64,000 nucleotides of DNA from Hyphomicrobiales bacterium (GCA_900472925.1 UCJU01000004.1:186001-250000), one strand, 5' to 3'; positions 1-8,711 are shown, counted from the first letter of the stretch. Notes: generated by a model from the sequence alone, not told the origin. Numbers and translations are program-made.

Positions 1-504
1 ATTGGGCAGCTTGTGCTGGGATACCTGATGAGCGGTGACAATGTCGATCCTGCGCTTCAGTTCAATCTGTTCCAGTATCACAAGTCCATCGGGTTCGTGA
101 TCCTGGCATTGGCAACCCCGCGCGTCATATGGTCGGTGTTGAGCACAAAGCCGCATCCTCCCGCAGGGTCGGGTCGGGTTGCGCATATCGCCTCCCGCCT
201 TGCGCACGCAGCACTTCTTTTTCTCACAGTGGCTGTGCCTCTGGCCGGATGGGCCGTCGCCTCGACATCCCCGTTACAAATCCCCAGCTATGTCTTTGAT
301 CTCGTCGTTATTCCGGGCTTGCCGCTGGAGATATCGGATGCATCGGAGGCCTTATGGACGGATGTGCACGAAACTTTGGCCTATCTGGCGGCGGCCATCG
401 TTCTCCTTCATGTCCTCGCTGCCTTGTGGCATCATTTTATTCGAAAGGACGTCACGCTCAAGCGCATGATGCCGCTGGTTTCGCGTCACACATCAGCAAA
501 ATAA
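1..504 (+). CDS. Cytochrome b561 family protein, 3' part
   Basis: The frame is open to the left edge, so only the last 167 codons are visible and the true start lies outside the window. Cytochrome b561 proteins are small inner-membrane di-haem proteins that pass electrons from quinol or periplasmic donors. Seen here: a hydrophobic segment followed by QYHKSIG, a second hydrophobic stretch near residues 55-80, a periplasmic loop, then VHETLAYLAAAIVLLHVLAA ending in HH. The histidines in the first and last helices are the usual haem ligands. A GTG at position 13 could be mistaken for a start, but the coding signal continues upstream of it. Family assignment is firm; the donor is unknown. Confidence 0.85.
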   Translation: MGQLVLGYLMSGDNVDPALQFNLFQYHKSIGFVILALATPRVIWSVLSTKPHPPAGSGRVAHIASRLAHAALLFLTVAVPLAGWAVASTSPLQIPSYVFDLVVIPGLPLEISDASEALWTDVHETLAYLAAAIVLLHVLAALWHHFIRKDVTLKRMMPLVSRHTSAK

Positions 505-740
505 CTCAGACTTACCTGACTATATCGTCCATCGAGCTACGGTGCGGAAATTTGGAATGGTCTACCAACCACGCATACGGCTTCAGTGCGCTCTGGCGAC
601 GAGCTCACTCCGATTTGTGACGTCATAACGGCCAGCGTTACGATCTGTTTGTACCAAAATTCTGCGCAATCTTTCATGACAGTATGGCGAATGGGGGAAT
701 ATGTGGTAATCGCCAGCAAAACGAAAACAGGAGAATAAGC

Positions 741-971
741 TTGAGTGACCTTAGCGTAGCAGATGCAACAGACCGTATTTATGAATCACTCAATGCCGAT
801 AATGCCGACATCGACGCTCTTATTGCAAAGCTGAAAGTCGCATTGGCACAGGCTGGTCTCAAAGAGGCTGTTTTCGACGCGTCGAAGCTCACACAGAACA
901 ATCGTTCTGGCAGAAAGCTCATGCAGGCCTATTTTCGGCAGCGCGGCGTGACCGTGAAATTCTCGGCCTAG
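741..971 (+). CDS. Small hypothetical protein, 76 aa
   Basis: I chose the TTG at 741 because AGGAG lies at 729-733 with normal spacing; an upstream in-frame ATG at 684 has no such site and adds a low-complexity N-terminus. The protein starts MSDLSVADATDRIYESL. It is acidic and probably helical in the first half and basic near the C-terminus (SGRKLMQAYFRQRGV). There is no signal peptide, membrane segment or cysteine cluster. I do not recognise the family. It is monocistronic between the cytochrome gene and a convergent HNH gene. Confidence 0.55.
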   Translation: MSDLSVADATDRIYESLNADNADIDALIAKLKVALAQAGLKEAVFDASKLTQNNRSGRKLMQAYFRQRGVTVKFSA

Positions 972-1015
972 TCATGCCGAAGCGTGATGCGGGCTGAACG
1001 TTCACCGCATATCGA

Positions 1016-1366
1016 CTATTTTCGGCCTCTGCTCGAGAATGGTCCTTGCCTCGAATCCTTCGCCGCGTCGGAAAAACCTGCAGGTTTGGTCTTTATCCAC
1101 GCAACAAACTTCTGCATGGCGGGGTCCTCCAACAGGGCATCGATCGTGGAGAAAGTCTTTGCCAGTTGTGCATCGGTGAAGGTGGCGTGTATCTGCCTGT
1201 GACAGACATGGTGCAGAAGGACGGTCGCTTTACCACCCTTGCTCTTGGGGACCAGATGGTGTTTTTCCTTCTGGTCATCAGGGATGACACGCTCGCATAT
1301 TGGACAAATCGTCGGCTCTGCTTCTGAGTGCGATGTATCGAAGTCATCTCGGTTCTTGCGGGCCAT
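1016..1366 (-). CDS. HNH endonuclease-like protein, 116 aa
   Basis: The sequence shows CPICERVIP, then HHLVPKSKGG, then HHVCHRQIHATF. This is the HNH fold with a CxxC/CxxH zinc knuckle and the catalytic His in the HHLVPKSKGG strand. Small stand-alone HNH proteins of this type are common in rhizobia and their physiological role is mostly untested. The start at 1366 (MARKNRDDF) was chosen over an in-frame start at 1519, because the extra 51 residues resemble translated non-coding DNA. The gene is convergent with the small protein to its left, and no partner restriction or methylation gene is nearby. DNA nicking or cleavage is a family-based inference. Confidence 0.75.
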   Translation of the reverse strand: MARKNRDDFDTSHSEAEPTICPICERVIPDDQKEKHHLVPKSKGGKATVLLHHVCHRQIHATFTDAQLAKTFSTIDALLEDPAMQKFVAWIKTKPAGFSDAAKDSRQGPFSSRGRK

Positions 1367-1722
1367 CGGTTCTCGGTCAATTTGATTGTTCGGCTGCGCG
1401 TCCAGTGGGACAAGAGCATACCTTCTCCAGATACCGTTCCAACCGGCCAGGATCAATCCTGTTTCATATATAGCGCTGCAAGCAAAGTGGCTTGAGGATG
1501 CAAAGTTCATCTCAAGCAACGTTATCGGCCTGCGCTCGTCCCTTAAAATTGCCGGATGTGAAGGCGGCGGTCAAAGCACTCCCAAGGGGCGCTGATCCTC
1601 CAAGTTAATTTTTTAGTCATTAAGTTGGGTATGGTCGTCTTTGATCTTGGACGTGATGGAACCAAATCGCGGGCTGTTGTGTTGTTGAGCCAGAAAAGCT
1701 CAATACATTCAGGAGATTGTTG
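1367..1722. other. Intergenic region, 356 bp
   Basis: Lies between the divergent HNH gene and the small secreted protein. It should hold both promoters. Short open frames here have no supported start or recognisable product. I see no RNA gene, repeat or clear hairpin. Confidence 0.5.
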
Positions 1723-2031
1723 ATGAACCTGGTTGCCGTGGGCGCCGCCGTGGGCGCTGTTGTTTGCTTCGTAACCGCCGCAATGGCGCAGGATATCGAA
1801 GTCAGTAGCCTCGACATCAAGCATACCAAGGGCGTTCGCGAATCCACTCAGCGGACTGTCGCAGACGACCGTTACATCGTTGATGTCAGTGGCAAGCAAG
1901 TCAGGCTCGTCGGCCCACGTTTCTTCCCCGACAACTCAAAGGACGTCGCACTTTTCGGTCGCAAACAAGCGTTGGCGAGAGAAGAAGCACGCGCACTTGG
2001 AGATGCACGGTCGCAGCTCGCTTCGAACTAA
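1723..2031 (+). CDS. Small secreted hypothetical protein, 102 aa
   Basis: The ATG at 1723 follows AGGAG (1711-1715) at good spacing; two in-frame TTG codons just upstream are poorer starts. Residues 1-24 form a Sec signal peptide with a hydrophobic core and a probable AMA/QD cleavage site. The mature part is about 78 residues, charged, with no cysteine. It contains the segment RYIVDVSGKQVRLVGPRFFP and then a helical Arg/Ala-rich tail. This fits an exported periplasmic protein. I do not recognise a family. Confidence 0.65.
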   Translation: MNLVAVGAAVGAVVCFVTAAMAQDIEVSSLDIKHTKGVRESTQRTVADDRYIVDVSGKQVRLVGPRFFPDNSKDVALFGRKQALAREEARALGDARSQLASN

Positions 2032-2063
2032 TCAATCAGACAGACTGACGTGCAGGGGACAAT

Positions 2064-3278
2064 GTGAGTATGGGGAAAGCTTCGGAAACTTCGGAGGTCA
2101 AAAAGGATCCGAAGTGGCACTTGATACGGCGGAAAGATGCCGAAGCGGGCAAGCCGACATTTCCTGAATTGTTCTTCGATCTTGTCTTCGTTTTTGCGCT
2201 GATCCAGCTGTCGCACACCTTAGCAAAAGACTTCGGTTCGACTGCCCTGCTTGAAGCCGCCATTATCATTTTGGCGCTGTGGTGGTTGTGGGTGCAGATT
2301 ACATGGCTGACCAACCTCCTAAATACGGAAGCGGGGTTGGTACGCTTTTTCCTTTTTGCGATGATGTTTGCTGGTGTCCTGCTGGCAATTGCTCTGCCCA
2401 AGGCGTTTCACGACCAGAGTTTCACCTTCGCTCTCATTTACAGCGGCATGCAGTTAATGCGTTCAGCTTTCGCGCTTTACGTGTTTAAAGGCGTCGATCA
2501 TGAAAACTCTCTGACATTCGGGCGCATGGCGATTTGGCTGGCTCTATCCAGCGTTTTCTGGATATTAGGCGGGCTCTCCGCGCAGCTTGAATGGCAGATC
2601 GGTTTCTGGGTTGTCGCCATCGGTATCGAATATCTCGGTCCGGCCGTGAAATATTATTTTCCGGGATTGGAAACCGGGAAAGAAGAAAGGCTGCATCTTT
2701 CCGGAGAACATCTTGCAGAAAGATGCGCGCTCTTCGTGATCATATGCCTTGGCGAGACGGTGCTGACAACAGGGCGTACCGCAAGCGACCACATGAGCTC
2801 CAGTCTCAGCTTCGTTGTATTCTGCGCAGCCTTTGCAAGTACGGTGCTAATGTGGTGGATTTATTTCCACCATGGTCAGGAGAAGGCATCGGAAAAAGCA
2901 GAGGAGACAGCAGAGCCTGAAAAGATTGGTCGGGCGCTTTTCAACTACGGTCATTTGCCAATCGTCGCGGGCATTATCTTGACGGCAGTGGGTGAGGATT
3001 TCAGCCTGTCGCATAGCCATGACCCATCGACTTTGCGCGAAGCAATGGCAATCGTTGGCGGCCCTATCCTGTTTCTCGCTGGAAATATTGGCGTGAAAAT
3101 CGCAGCGTCCCACGTTCGGCCCATATCTCATTTTGTCGGTATCGGCGTGCTTGTCGTCCTGCTGTTCCTCCAGGGCCTTCCTTTATACGCCATGCAGATT
3201 TCTCCCGTAGGTGTTCTGCTCATGGTAGCGGTGTGGGAATATATGGCGTTGGAAAAACACGCTCCGAGAGTTGCTTGA
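2064..3278 (+). CDS. LtrA family (low temperature requirement protein A) membrane protein
   Basis: A 404-residue integral membrane protein with about ten hydrophobic segments. The signature FPELFFDLVFVFALIQLSHTL near the N-terminus and the later ERCALFVIICLGETVL segment are hallmarks of the LtrA family (first linked to growth at 4 C in Listeria; biochemical function unknown). The start is GTG at 2064 behind AGGGG (2054-2058); ATG 2070 is an alternative two codons later. A charged stretch (EKASEKAEETAEPEKIG) forms a cytoplasmic loop mid-protein. It appears monocistronic, 227 bp upstream of the two-component system. Confidence 0.85.
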   Translation: MSMGKASETSEVKKDPKWHLIRRKDAEAGKPTFPELFFDLVFVFALIQLSHTLAKDFGSTALLEAAIIILALWWLWVQITWLTNLLNTEAGLVRFFLFAMMFAGVLLAIALPKAFHDQSFTFALIYSGMQLMRSAFALYVFKGVDHENSLTFGRMAIWLALSSVFWILGGLSAQLEWQIGFWVVAIGIEYLGPAVKYYFPGLETGKEERLHLSGEHLAERCALFVIICLGETVLTTGRTASDHMSSSLSFVVFCAAFASTVLMWWIYFHHGQEKASEKAEETAEPEKIGRALFNYGHLPIVAGIILTAVGEDFSLSHSHDPSTLREAMAIVGGPILFLAGNIGVKIAASHVRPISHFVGIGVLVVLLFLQGLPLYAMQISPVGVLLMVAVWEYMALEKHAPRVA

Positions 3279-3505
3279 TCTAAAATTCACGGCAGTAACT
3301 ATTCAGCGTTCACGTCGGATGCTGTCCTACACTTAATCTGCCATCAACAGTGAGGGTCGGAGCGGTCATCTAAAGTTTTGCCGTATTGATACGAGATGGC
3401 CTACACAGACGGCCACAAATCGGGCAGCTTATAGACGAAGTATGGTGCGGGCTAGGTTCACTTGATAAGCCGCTCGTGGACGCCATTTCGTGCTAGGATC
3501 ATACG

Positions 3506-4162
3506 TTGCGTATCTTACTTGTTGAAGACGACAACATCCTCGGTTCATCCCTCCAGCAGGCATTGGAGAAGCACGCTTACGGCGTAGATTGGTTCCGGGA
3601 TGGTGTATCCGGCCTCGCTGCTGCGGAAAGTGGTGTTTTCGCTGCTGTCATTCTCGACATCAACTTGCCGGAGCTGGACGGCATCGGTGTCTTGAAAGGG
3701 CTTCGGCAAAAGGGGAACACAGTACCAGTCCTGCTTCTGACGGCGCTTGATTCCGTTCGGCAGAAGGTGGAGGGTTTGGATCAGGGTGCTGACGACTATC
3801 TGGTCAAACCATTTGATCTGGACGAGCTTCTTGCGCGGTTACGCGCTCTGATGCGAAGGCGGGAAGGGCGCACCGAAAGCGTCATAAGATGTGGCGAATT
3901 GGAGGTTGACCCTTCGGCGATGGTAATCCGCCGAGGCGGTGTGCAACTTCACGCGACTGCCAAGGAGTTTCATCTGCTCAAACTCCTGATGGAGCGAGCA
4001 GGGCGTTACGTGACCAAGAACGATATCGAGTATGCGCTTTATGACGCGTCGAGTCTTGTCGAGAGCAACGCTATCGAGGTCAATATCTATAATCTGCGCA
4101 AGAAGCTTGGGGCAGATGTCATCAAGTCCATTCGTGGCGTCGGCTACATGATAGAGCGATGA
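3506..4162 (+). CDS. OmpR/TctD-type response regulator
   Basis: A 218-residue response regulator. The receiver domain (about 1-115) has the acidic pocket E7-D8-D9, phospho-acceptor D51 (VILDINLPELDG), T79 and K101 (LVKPFD). The C-terminal winged helix (about 125-218) ends RKKLGADVIKSIRGVGYMIER, typical of the OmpR/PhoB class. The start is a TTG at 3506 preceded by AGGA; the first residues MRILLVEDD leave little room for an earlier start. It overlaps the kinase gene by four bases (ATGA), so the pair is translationally coupled. The eight-gene operon beginning 88 bp after the kinase is the obvious target (see repeats at 5542-5579). It most resembles TctD/QseB/PmrA-like regulators. Confidence 0.93.
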   Translation: MRILLVEDDNILGSSLQQALEKHAYGVDWFRDGVSGLAAAESGVFAAVILDINLPELDGIGVLKGLRQKGNTVPVLLLTALDSVRQKVEGLDQGADDYLVKPFDLDELLARLRALMRRREGRTESVIRCGELEVDPSAMVIRRGGVQLHATAKEFHLLKLLMERAGRYVTKNDIEYALYDASSLVESNAIEVNIYNLRKKLGADVIKSIRGVGYMIER

Positions 4163-5538
4163 AAAACACGACACTCTCGCGCAAGCTTTTTATCAGAATA
4201 GCGCCCGTCGTTGCTGTCGCCATCCTCGTCATCGGCGTTTTTGCGTTCAACAGCGCGACGCGCGAGATCGACAATATATACGACGCCCAAATGATCAACG
4301 ATGCCAATGTCATGTGGGAGTTGCTGCGTCATCGGCTCGAAGATCCGTCGCGCCAGTACCCTCATAAGATTGGCGACATCGATTTCAACATGGACAATCA
4401 GCTGGCCCTCAACGAGGACGCCGATGATTATGCAGATGCGCATATGTTCCGGGCTTGGGTAGGGGATCGGATCGCCATTTACAGCAGCACCGCTTTTCCG
4501 TCAGACGTGCCTCGCCGGTCGCTTGGCTTCAGCAATTTTTCTTATAACGGAGAAAAGTGGCGTATCTATTCGCTCGCTATCCCGAATACGGATATCGTTG
4601 TCGAAGTTGGTCAGAAGGGTGCGCTTCGGGCGACGCTCGTATCCAATATCATGCTCAACCTGTTCTTCCCGTTACTGGTGCTTGTGCCAATTATCGGCTT
4701 TCTGATGTGGATTGGCATCAACAGCAGCTTGCGCACGATCCATGATCTTGTCCGCCAGATCCGGACGCGCTCCCCGGATGACCTTTCGGCCATTCCCACT
4801 GATCCGCTTTCGCGCGATCTGTTGCCGTTGGGGCGTTCGATCAACCAGCTTCTTGGCAAACTCGGTCATTCCCTGACCCTGGAACGGCGCTTTTCCGATC
4901 TGGCCGCCCATCAGTTGCGCACGCCGCAGGCCTCGGTGAAGCTTCTTCTGCAGATGTTGCGCGACGCTGATGATGAAGCCGAGCGCCGTCAGCTCATCTC
5001 CGCTCTGGTGGAAAGCAACGATCGGGCGTCTCATCTCATCGAGCAGCTTTTGCGCCTTGCAAGGGTCAGCCACCATCCGCTTCGGGTTGAAAAGGTTGCG
5101 CTCTATCATTTGACGGCGTCCGTTCTGGCTGAATTCGGAACTCTCATACATAGCCGTAACCTCGATGTATCCCTGGAGGGCGATGAGGATCTGGACGTCG
5201 AGACGGATGGGTCGTTGTTGCGAACGATCATCACCAACCTGATCGACAACGCCGTAAAATATTCCTCTGACGGCGGCCGCGTCAGTGTGTGTGTCACCAG
5301 AGAAAACGATGTTTGCCGTTTGTCCATCAGCGATACCGGTCCCGGTGTTCCGCCGGAGGAGCGCTCTTCCGTATTTCAGCGGTTCTACAGAATTGACAGC
5401 CTTCACACAGAAGGCTCAGGCCTTGGCCTTGCCATCGTTGCCGACATTGCGGAGCGTCTTTCGGTCAAAATTGAAATGGCGACGCCCGATTGGGGAAGCG
5501 GATTGCGGGTCGATCTGCATATTCCGCAAAATGTTTGA
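4159..5538 (+). CDS. Sensor histidine kinase (TctE/QseC-like)
   Basis: A 459-residue inner-membrane kinase. TM1 spans about residues 12-30, followed by a periplasmic sensor of about 130 residues, TM2 at about 163-187, then a linker. The phosphorylation site is H251 in AHQLRTP, a variant of SHELRTP. The ATPase domain shows N364 in NLIDNAVKYS, DTGPGVP and GSGLGLAIV. The N-terminal sensor resembles the 2CSK_N domain of TctE and QseC. The signal is unknown; related kinases answer to tricarboxylates, metals or cationic peptides. The start overlaps the regulator stop. Neighbourhood suggests it senses the condition for which the downstream envelope or small-molecule operon is made. Confidence 0.92.
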   Translation: MKNTTLSRKLFIRIAPVVAVAILVIGVFAFNSATREIDNIYDAQMINDANVMWELLRHRLEDPSRQYPHKIGDIDFNMDNQLALNEDADDYADAHMFRAWVGDRIAIYSSTAFPSDVPRRSLGFSNFSYNGEKWRIYSLAIPNTDIVVEVGQKGALRATLVSNIMLNLFFPLLVLVPIIGFLMWIGINSSLRTIHDLVRQIRTRSPDDLSAIPTDPLSRDLLPLGRSINQLLGKLGHSLTLERRFSDLAAHQLRTPQASVKLLLQMLRDADDEAERRQLISALVESNDRASHLIEQLLRLARVSHHPLRVEKVALYHLTASVLAEFGTLIHSRNLDVSLEGDEDLDVETDGSLLRTIITNLIDNAVKYSSDGGRVSVCVTRENDVCRLSISDTGPGVPPEERSSVFQRFYRIDSLHTEGSGLGLAIVADIAERLSVKIEMATPDWGSGLRVDLHIPQNV

Positions 5539-5541
5539 CGA

Positions 5542-5581
5542 TTTCAGTTTCACTTCATTTTGCCCTCAGTCTCACCTCATA
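5542..5581 (+). promoter_or_regulatory. Four 11-bp-spaced YYTCA repeats, probable response-regulator site
   Basis: TTTCA (5542-5546), CTTCA (5553-5557), CCTCA (5564-5568) and CCTCA (5575-5579) recur exactly every 11 bp. At a larger scale TCAGTTTCACTTCAT (5544-5558) is repeated as TCAGTCTCACCTCAT (5566-5580), 13/15 identical and 22 bp apart. Tandem direct half-sites one helical turn apart are the classic layout for OmpR/PhoB-family regulators. The block lies between the kinase gene and the HAD gene, 46 bp before its ATG. Confidence 0.6.
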
Positions 5582-5626
5582 TGATCTTGCTACCACTACT
5601 GCCAGACGACAGGCAGGAACTGGTTT

Positions 5627-6310
5627 ATGCACGTGTTTTGCGATTTCGACGGGACGATCTCGGTTGGTGATACCACCGATCAGGTTCTCACACGATTTGC
5701 CGATCCAGAATGGGAATTCATAGAGCAGCAATGGCTGCGCGGCCTGATCGGGTCTGCAGAATGCATGCGCCGGCAAATCGCACTCATTCATGTCGAGCCG
5801 CATGACCTGGATGTCTTTCTTGACACGGTCGCAATCGATCCGGGGTTCCCGAATTTTCTGACGGCCTGCAAGGCATGGGACGTTCCGGTCACCGTCGTCA
5901 GCGATGGCGTCGCTCATTTTATACGCCGCATTCTGAACCGTCATGACATCTGCGACTTGCCCATCATTGCCAATGTACTTGCCCATCATCCAGGCGCCGA
6001 GGGTGCGGCTTATTCCATAAGCCAGCCATTTGCTGAGCCGACGTGTCAGACCGGATCTGGCGTCTGCAAATGCGCGGTGGTCGAGGCCGTCGATAGCACG
6101 ATTTATATTGGTGACGGACGATCGGACTTCTGCGTTTCTGACAAGGCCGACATCGTTTTTGCAAAAGACAAGCTTGCCGATCACTGCCGCCGCCAAGGCA
6201 TACCCTTCATACCCTTCGACACTTTTACCGACCTACTTCCCCGCATCACGTCGATTTTGTCAAACCAAGCACAGTCTTACGGTGCACGGGCCCAATCCCG
6301 TATCGCGTGA
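5627..6310 (+). CDS. HAD-superfamily phosphatase, MtnX/SerB-like (operon gene 1)
   Basis: A 227-residue cytosolic HAD-IB phosphatase. Motif I is CDFDGTI with the nucleophile and acid/base aspartates at residues 6 and 8. Motif II is VVSDG, and motif IV is IGDGRSD. The family removes phosphate from small metabolites such as phosphoserine or the MtnX diketone phosphate. No methionine-salvage gene is near, so a methylthio substrate is unlikely. It is the first gene of a run of eight same-strand genes with gaps of 21 bp or less or overlaps, and lies directly behind the putative regulator site. In a biosynthetic operon it would dephosphorylate an intermediate; the substrate is unknown. Confidence 0.85.
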   Translation: MHVFCDFDGTISVGDTTDQVLTRFADPEWEFIEQQWLRGLIGSAECMRRQIALIHVEPHDLDVFLDTVAIDPGFPNFLTACKAWDVPVTVVSDGVAHFIRRILNRHDICDLPIIANVLAHHPGAEGAAYSISQPFAEPTCQTGSGVCKCAVVEAVDSTIYIGDGRSDFCVSDKADIVFAKDKLADHCRRQGIPFIPFDTFTDLLPRITSILSNQAQSYGARAQSRIA

Positions 6311-6331
6311 TCCATTCTGAAAGGCATATTT

Positions 6332-7753
6332 ATGCGCACCAATGTTGTAACCGTTCCGCAAGCGGACGATCAGCCACGCGAAGCCACAGAAGAGCAACTG
6401 CGTCTTCTAGAGGAAACCTATTGTTCGCATGGCGACACGGTTCACTATTCTCCACGGCCGAAATTCTTCGCCGAATGCAACGGGTCTTACATGTATGACG
6501 AGAGCGGGACCCCGTTCCTCGATCTGCAAATGTGGTATTCCGCCGTTAATTTCGGCTATCGAAACGAACGGCTGAACGCGACGGTTCATCGCCAGCTGGA
6601 TCGTTTGCCGCAGGTCGCTTCGCAATATCTGCATCGCGAAAAAGTCGAGCTTGCGACCATGATCGCCCAGGATGCCGAGCAAAAGTTCGGACACAAGGGC
6701 CGGGTACACTTCAACGTCGGCGGGTCGCAGGCTATCGAGGATTCCCTCAAGCTCGTTCGAAACTACACCGGCGGAAAAAGCCTGATGTTTGCTTTCGAAG
6801 GCGGGTATCACGGACGCACGCTCGGCGCCTCAGCCATCACATCGAGCTATCGTTATCGTCGCCGCTACGGCCATTTTGGCGATCGCGCGCAGTTCATCGA
6901 GTTTCCCTATCATTTCCGCGGCCCGAAGGGCATGTCGAAGGAAGAATATGGCGAACTCTGCGTTGCCAAATTCGCCCGCCTGTTCGAAAGCGAATATAAT
7001 GGTGTCTGGGATCCCAAGGTCGGCAAGAGTGAATATGCTGCCTTCTACATCGAGCCGATCCAGGGCACGGGTGGCTATGTCATTCCGCCCATGAACTTCT
7101 TCAAGGGTTTGAAGAAGGTTCTGGATGACCACGGAATTCTTCTGGTGGTCGATGAAATCCAGATGGGTGTCTATCGTACTGGCAAACTCTGGTCGGTTGA
7201 GCATTTCGAAGTGTCGCCCGATGTTCTCGTGTTCGGAAAGGCCATCACCAACGGCCTCAACCCTCTGTCAGGCGTATGGGCCAAAGAGGAGTTGATCAAC
7301 CCGACCGTGTTCCCTCCAGGCTCGACACATTCGACCTTCGCCAGCAATCCCATGGGAACCGCCGTCGCGCTGGAAACCATGAAAATGTTGCAGGAAGAGG
7401 ACTTTGGCGCGGCCATCATGGCCAAGGGCGCCTACTTCCTGGACGGTTTGAAGCAACTGCAACGCTCGCACGCCATTGTGGGCGAAGTGGACGGGTTGGG
7501 CCTCGCCCTGCGCATGGAGATATGCCAGGACGACAGCTACACGCCGGACAAGGCGACGATGGACTGGCTGTGTGATGAAGGCATGAAGGGCGACCTGAGA
7601 GTGGGCGCCAATACCTATGGTCTCGTTCTGGATGTGGGCGGTTACCACAAGAACGTCATCACCTTCGCCCCGAACCTGTTGATCAGCCACGAGGAAATCG
7701 ACCTTGCGCTCGCGCTTCTCGATCAATTGCTGATCCGCGCTGGACGGAGATAG
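6332..7753 (+). CDS. Class III PLP-dependent aminotransferase (operon gene 2)
   Basis: A 473-residue fold-type I aminotransferase. D274 in VVDEIQMG pairs with the PLP pyridine nitrogen and K303 in FGKAITNG is the Schiff-base lysine. Other class III hallmarks are FNVGGSQAIEDSLKLVRNYT and GGYHGRTLGA. Relatives act on terminal amines (4-aminobutyrate, ornithine, diaminobutyrate, polyamines), converting an aldehyde or ketone to an amine with a donor amino acid. Start ATG 6332 follows GAAAGG. The C-terminal part after residue 395 (QDDSYTPDKATMDWL) looks longer than in ordinary ornithine aminotransferases. It is followed after 4 bp by the arginase-fold gene. Substrate not predictable from sequence. 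Confidence 0.88.
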   Translation: MRTNVVTVPQADDQPREATEEQLRLLEETYCSHGDTVHYSPRPKFFAECNGSYMYDESGTPFLDLQMWYSAVNFGYRNERLNATVHRQLDRLPQVASQYLHREKVELATMIAQDAEQKFGHKGRVHFNVGGSQAIEDSLKLVRNYTGGKSLMFAFEGGYHGRTLGASAITSSYRYRRRYGHFGDRAQFIEFPYHFRGPKGMSKEEYGELCVAKFARLFESEYNGVWDPKVGKSEYAAFYIEPIQGTGGYVIPPMNFFKGLKKVLDDHGILLVVDEIQMGVYRTGKLWSVEHFEVSPDVLVFGKAITNGLNPLSGVWAKEELINPTVFPPGSTHSTFASNPMGTAVALETMKMLQEEDFGAAIMAKGAYFLDGLKQLQRSHAIVGEVDGLGLALRMEICQDDSYTPDKATMDWLCDEGMKGDLRVGANTYGLVLDVGGYHKNVITFAPNLLISHEEIDLALALLDQLLIRAGRR

Positions 7754-7757
7754 GCTC

Positions 7758-8711
7758 ATGCAACTCCTTCTTCTTCATCTCGATGATGCGTTGGAGTTGC
7801 AACCCGGTTTCGTGCGCGCCTGTGTTACAGCGGGCGCGTCCGAATACATCGACAAGAATGCGGGCAGGGACGTACGGCTGTGGAGCAAACAGCGGCAACT
7901 TACTGATTTGGCCCGCAGCCTTTCCAAAAGCGGATCTCCTCGTAATGGGCAGCCACAGCTCTGCTTCATGGGGTCTGGTGACTTTCATCACGTGACGGCT
8001 TTGCTGCTCGATTCCGCTTTGGAAAAACGGCCGGTCGAGACGACGCTTATCCATTTCGACAATCATCCGGACTGGGTGACGTTTAACGGTGGGCTTCATT
8101 GTGGTTCATGGATCAACAGTGCACTGGAAAATCGCAATATTCACAAGGTCATCACGATCGGTGTGTGCAGCAGCGATTTGCGCAGTCCCGAGCGTAAGGG
8201 CGCCAATTTGCATTGGCTCGCGCAGGGCAGACTGGAGCTGTATCCCTACGCTCATCCACCCAGCCATGTGTCGGCAGAGTATGGAAGTGGCGCGAGCTTC
8301 CACCAGGATGACGGCGCGCTTCACTGGCGGTCGATCAGCGCGATCGGCGAAGCGAACTTCTTCGAAGAGATCCTGAGCCGGATCCATACCCCATCTGTCT
8401 ATATTTCGATCGATAAGGATGTTCTGGCAGGCGAGGATGCGGTCACAAACTGGGATCAGGGTGCGATGCGGCTTCCCTATCTTCTCTCACTTGTCAGTGA
8501 AATCGGGCGGTGTCACCGCATCATCGGTGCAGATGTCATCGGCGACTATTCCGCACCCGCCTATTCCGGAATGCCCTGGACGCAAATCGCCAAAAAAGTC
8601 GAAAGCCTGATCGATCAGCCGCGTCTACGCAAAGAGAAATCGGCCATCGAGGACGTCAACAGCTCCGCGAACTACGCGCTCCTCGACATACTGGCGGAGC
8701 ACATGCAATGA
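7758..8711 (+). CDS. Arginase/ureohydrolase-fold protein, divergent (operon gene 3)
   Basis: A 317-residue protein with the three metal-site blocks of ureohydrolases in order but altered: GSGDFHH (D75, H77, H78) in place of GGDHS, FDNHPDW (D101, H103, D105) in place of DAHxD, and SIDKDVL (D219, D221) in place of SxDxDxxDP. The ligand types for a two-manganese centre are therefore mostly present. Ureohydrolases cleave guanidino or amide C-N bonds; this one could hydrolyse a guanidino group or deacylate an amine. It differs clearly from the ordinary arginase at 60480, so it is not simply a second arginine-degrading copy. Its stop overlaps the next start (ATGA). Confidence 0.7.
   Translation: MQLLLLHLDDALELQPGFVRACVTAGASEYIDKNAGRDVRLWSKQRQLTDLARSLSKSGSPRNGQPQLCFMGSGDFHHVTALLLDSALEKRPVETTLIHFDNHPDWVTFNGGLHCGSWINSALENRNIHKVITIGVCSSDLRSPERKGANLHWLAQGRLELYPYAHPPSHVSAEYGSGASFHQDDGALHWRSISAIGEANFFEEILSRIHTPSVYISIDKDVLAGEDAVTNWDQGAMRLPYLLSLVSEIGRCHRIIGADVIGDYSAPAYSGMPWTQIAKKVESLIDQPRLRKEKSAIEDVNSSANYALLDILAEHMQ

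Noticed and set aside
1367..1519. 51-residue N-terminal extension of the HNH protein
   Set aside because: Looks like translated non-coding DNA; the HNH fold starts after the ATG at 1366.
3286..3313. TTCA repeats upstream of the response-regulator gene as an autoregulatory site
   Set aside because: The copies at 3286, 3302 and 3309 are not spaced by 11 bp, so they do not match the downstream array.
4672..5406. Minus-strand frame opposite the histidine kinase
   Set aside because: No domain or ribosome site, and the kinase motifs on the plus strand are complete.
7758..8711. Calling operon gene 3 an ordinary arginase
   Set aside because: All three metal motifs differ from canonical arginase, which is present separately at 60480-61400.
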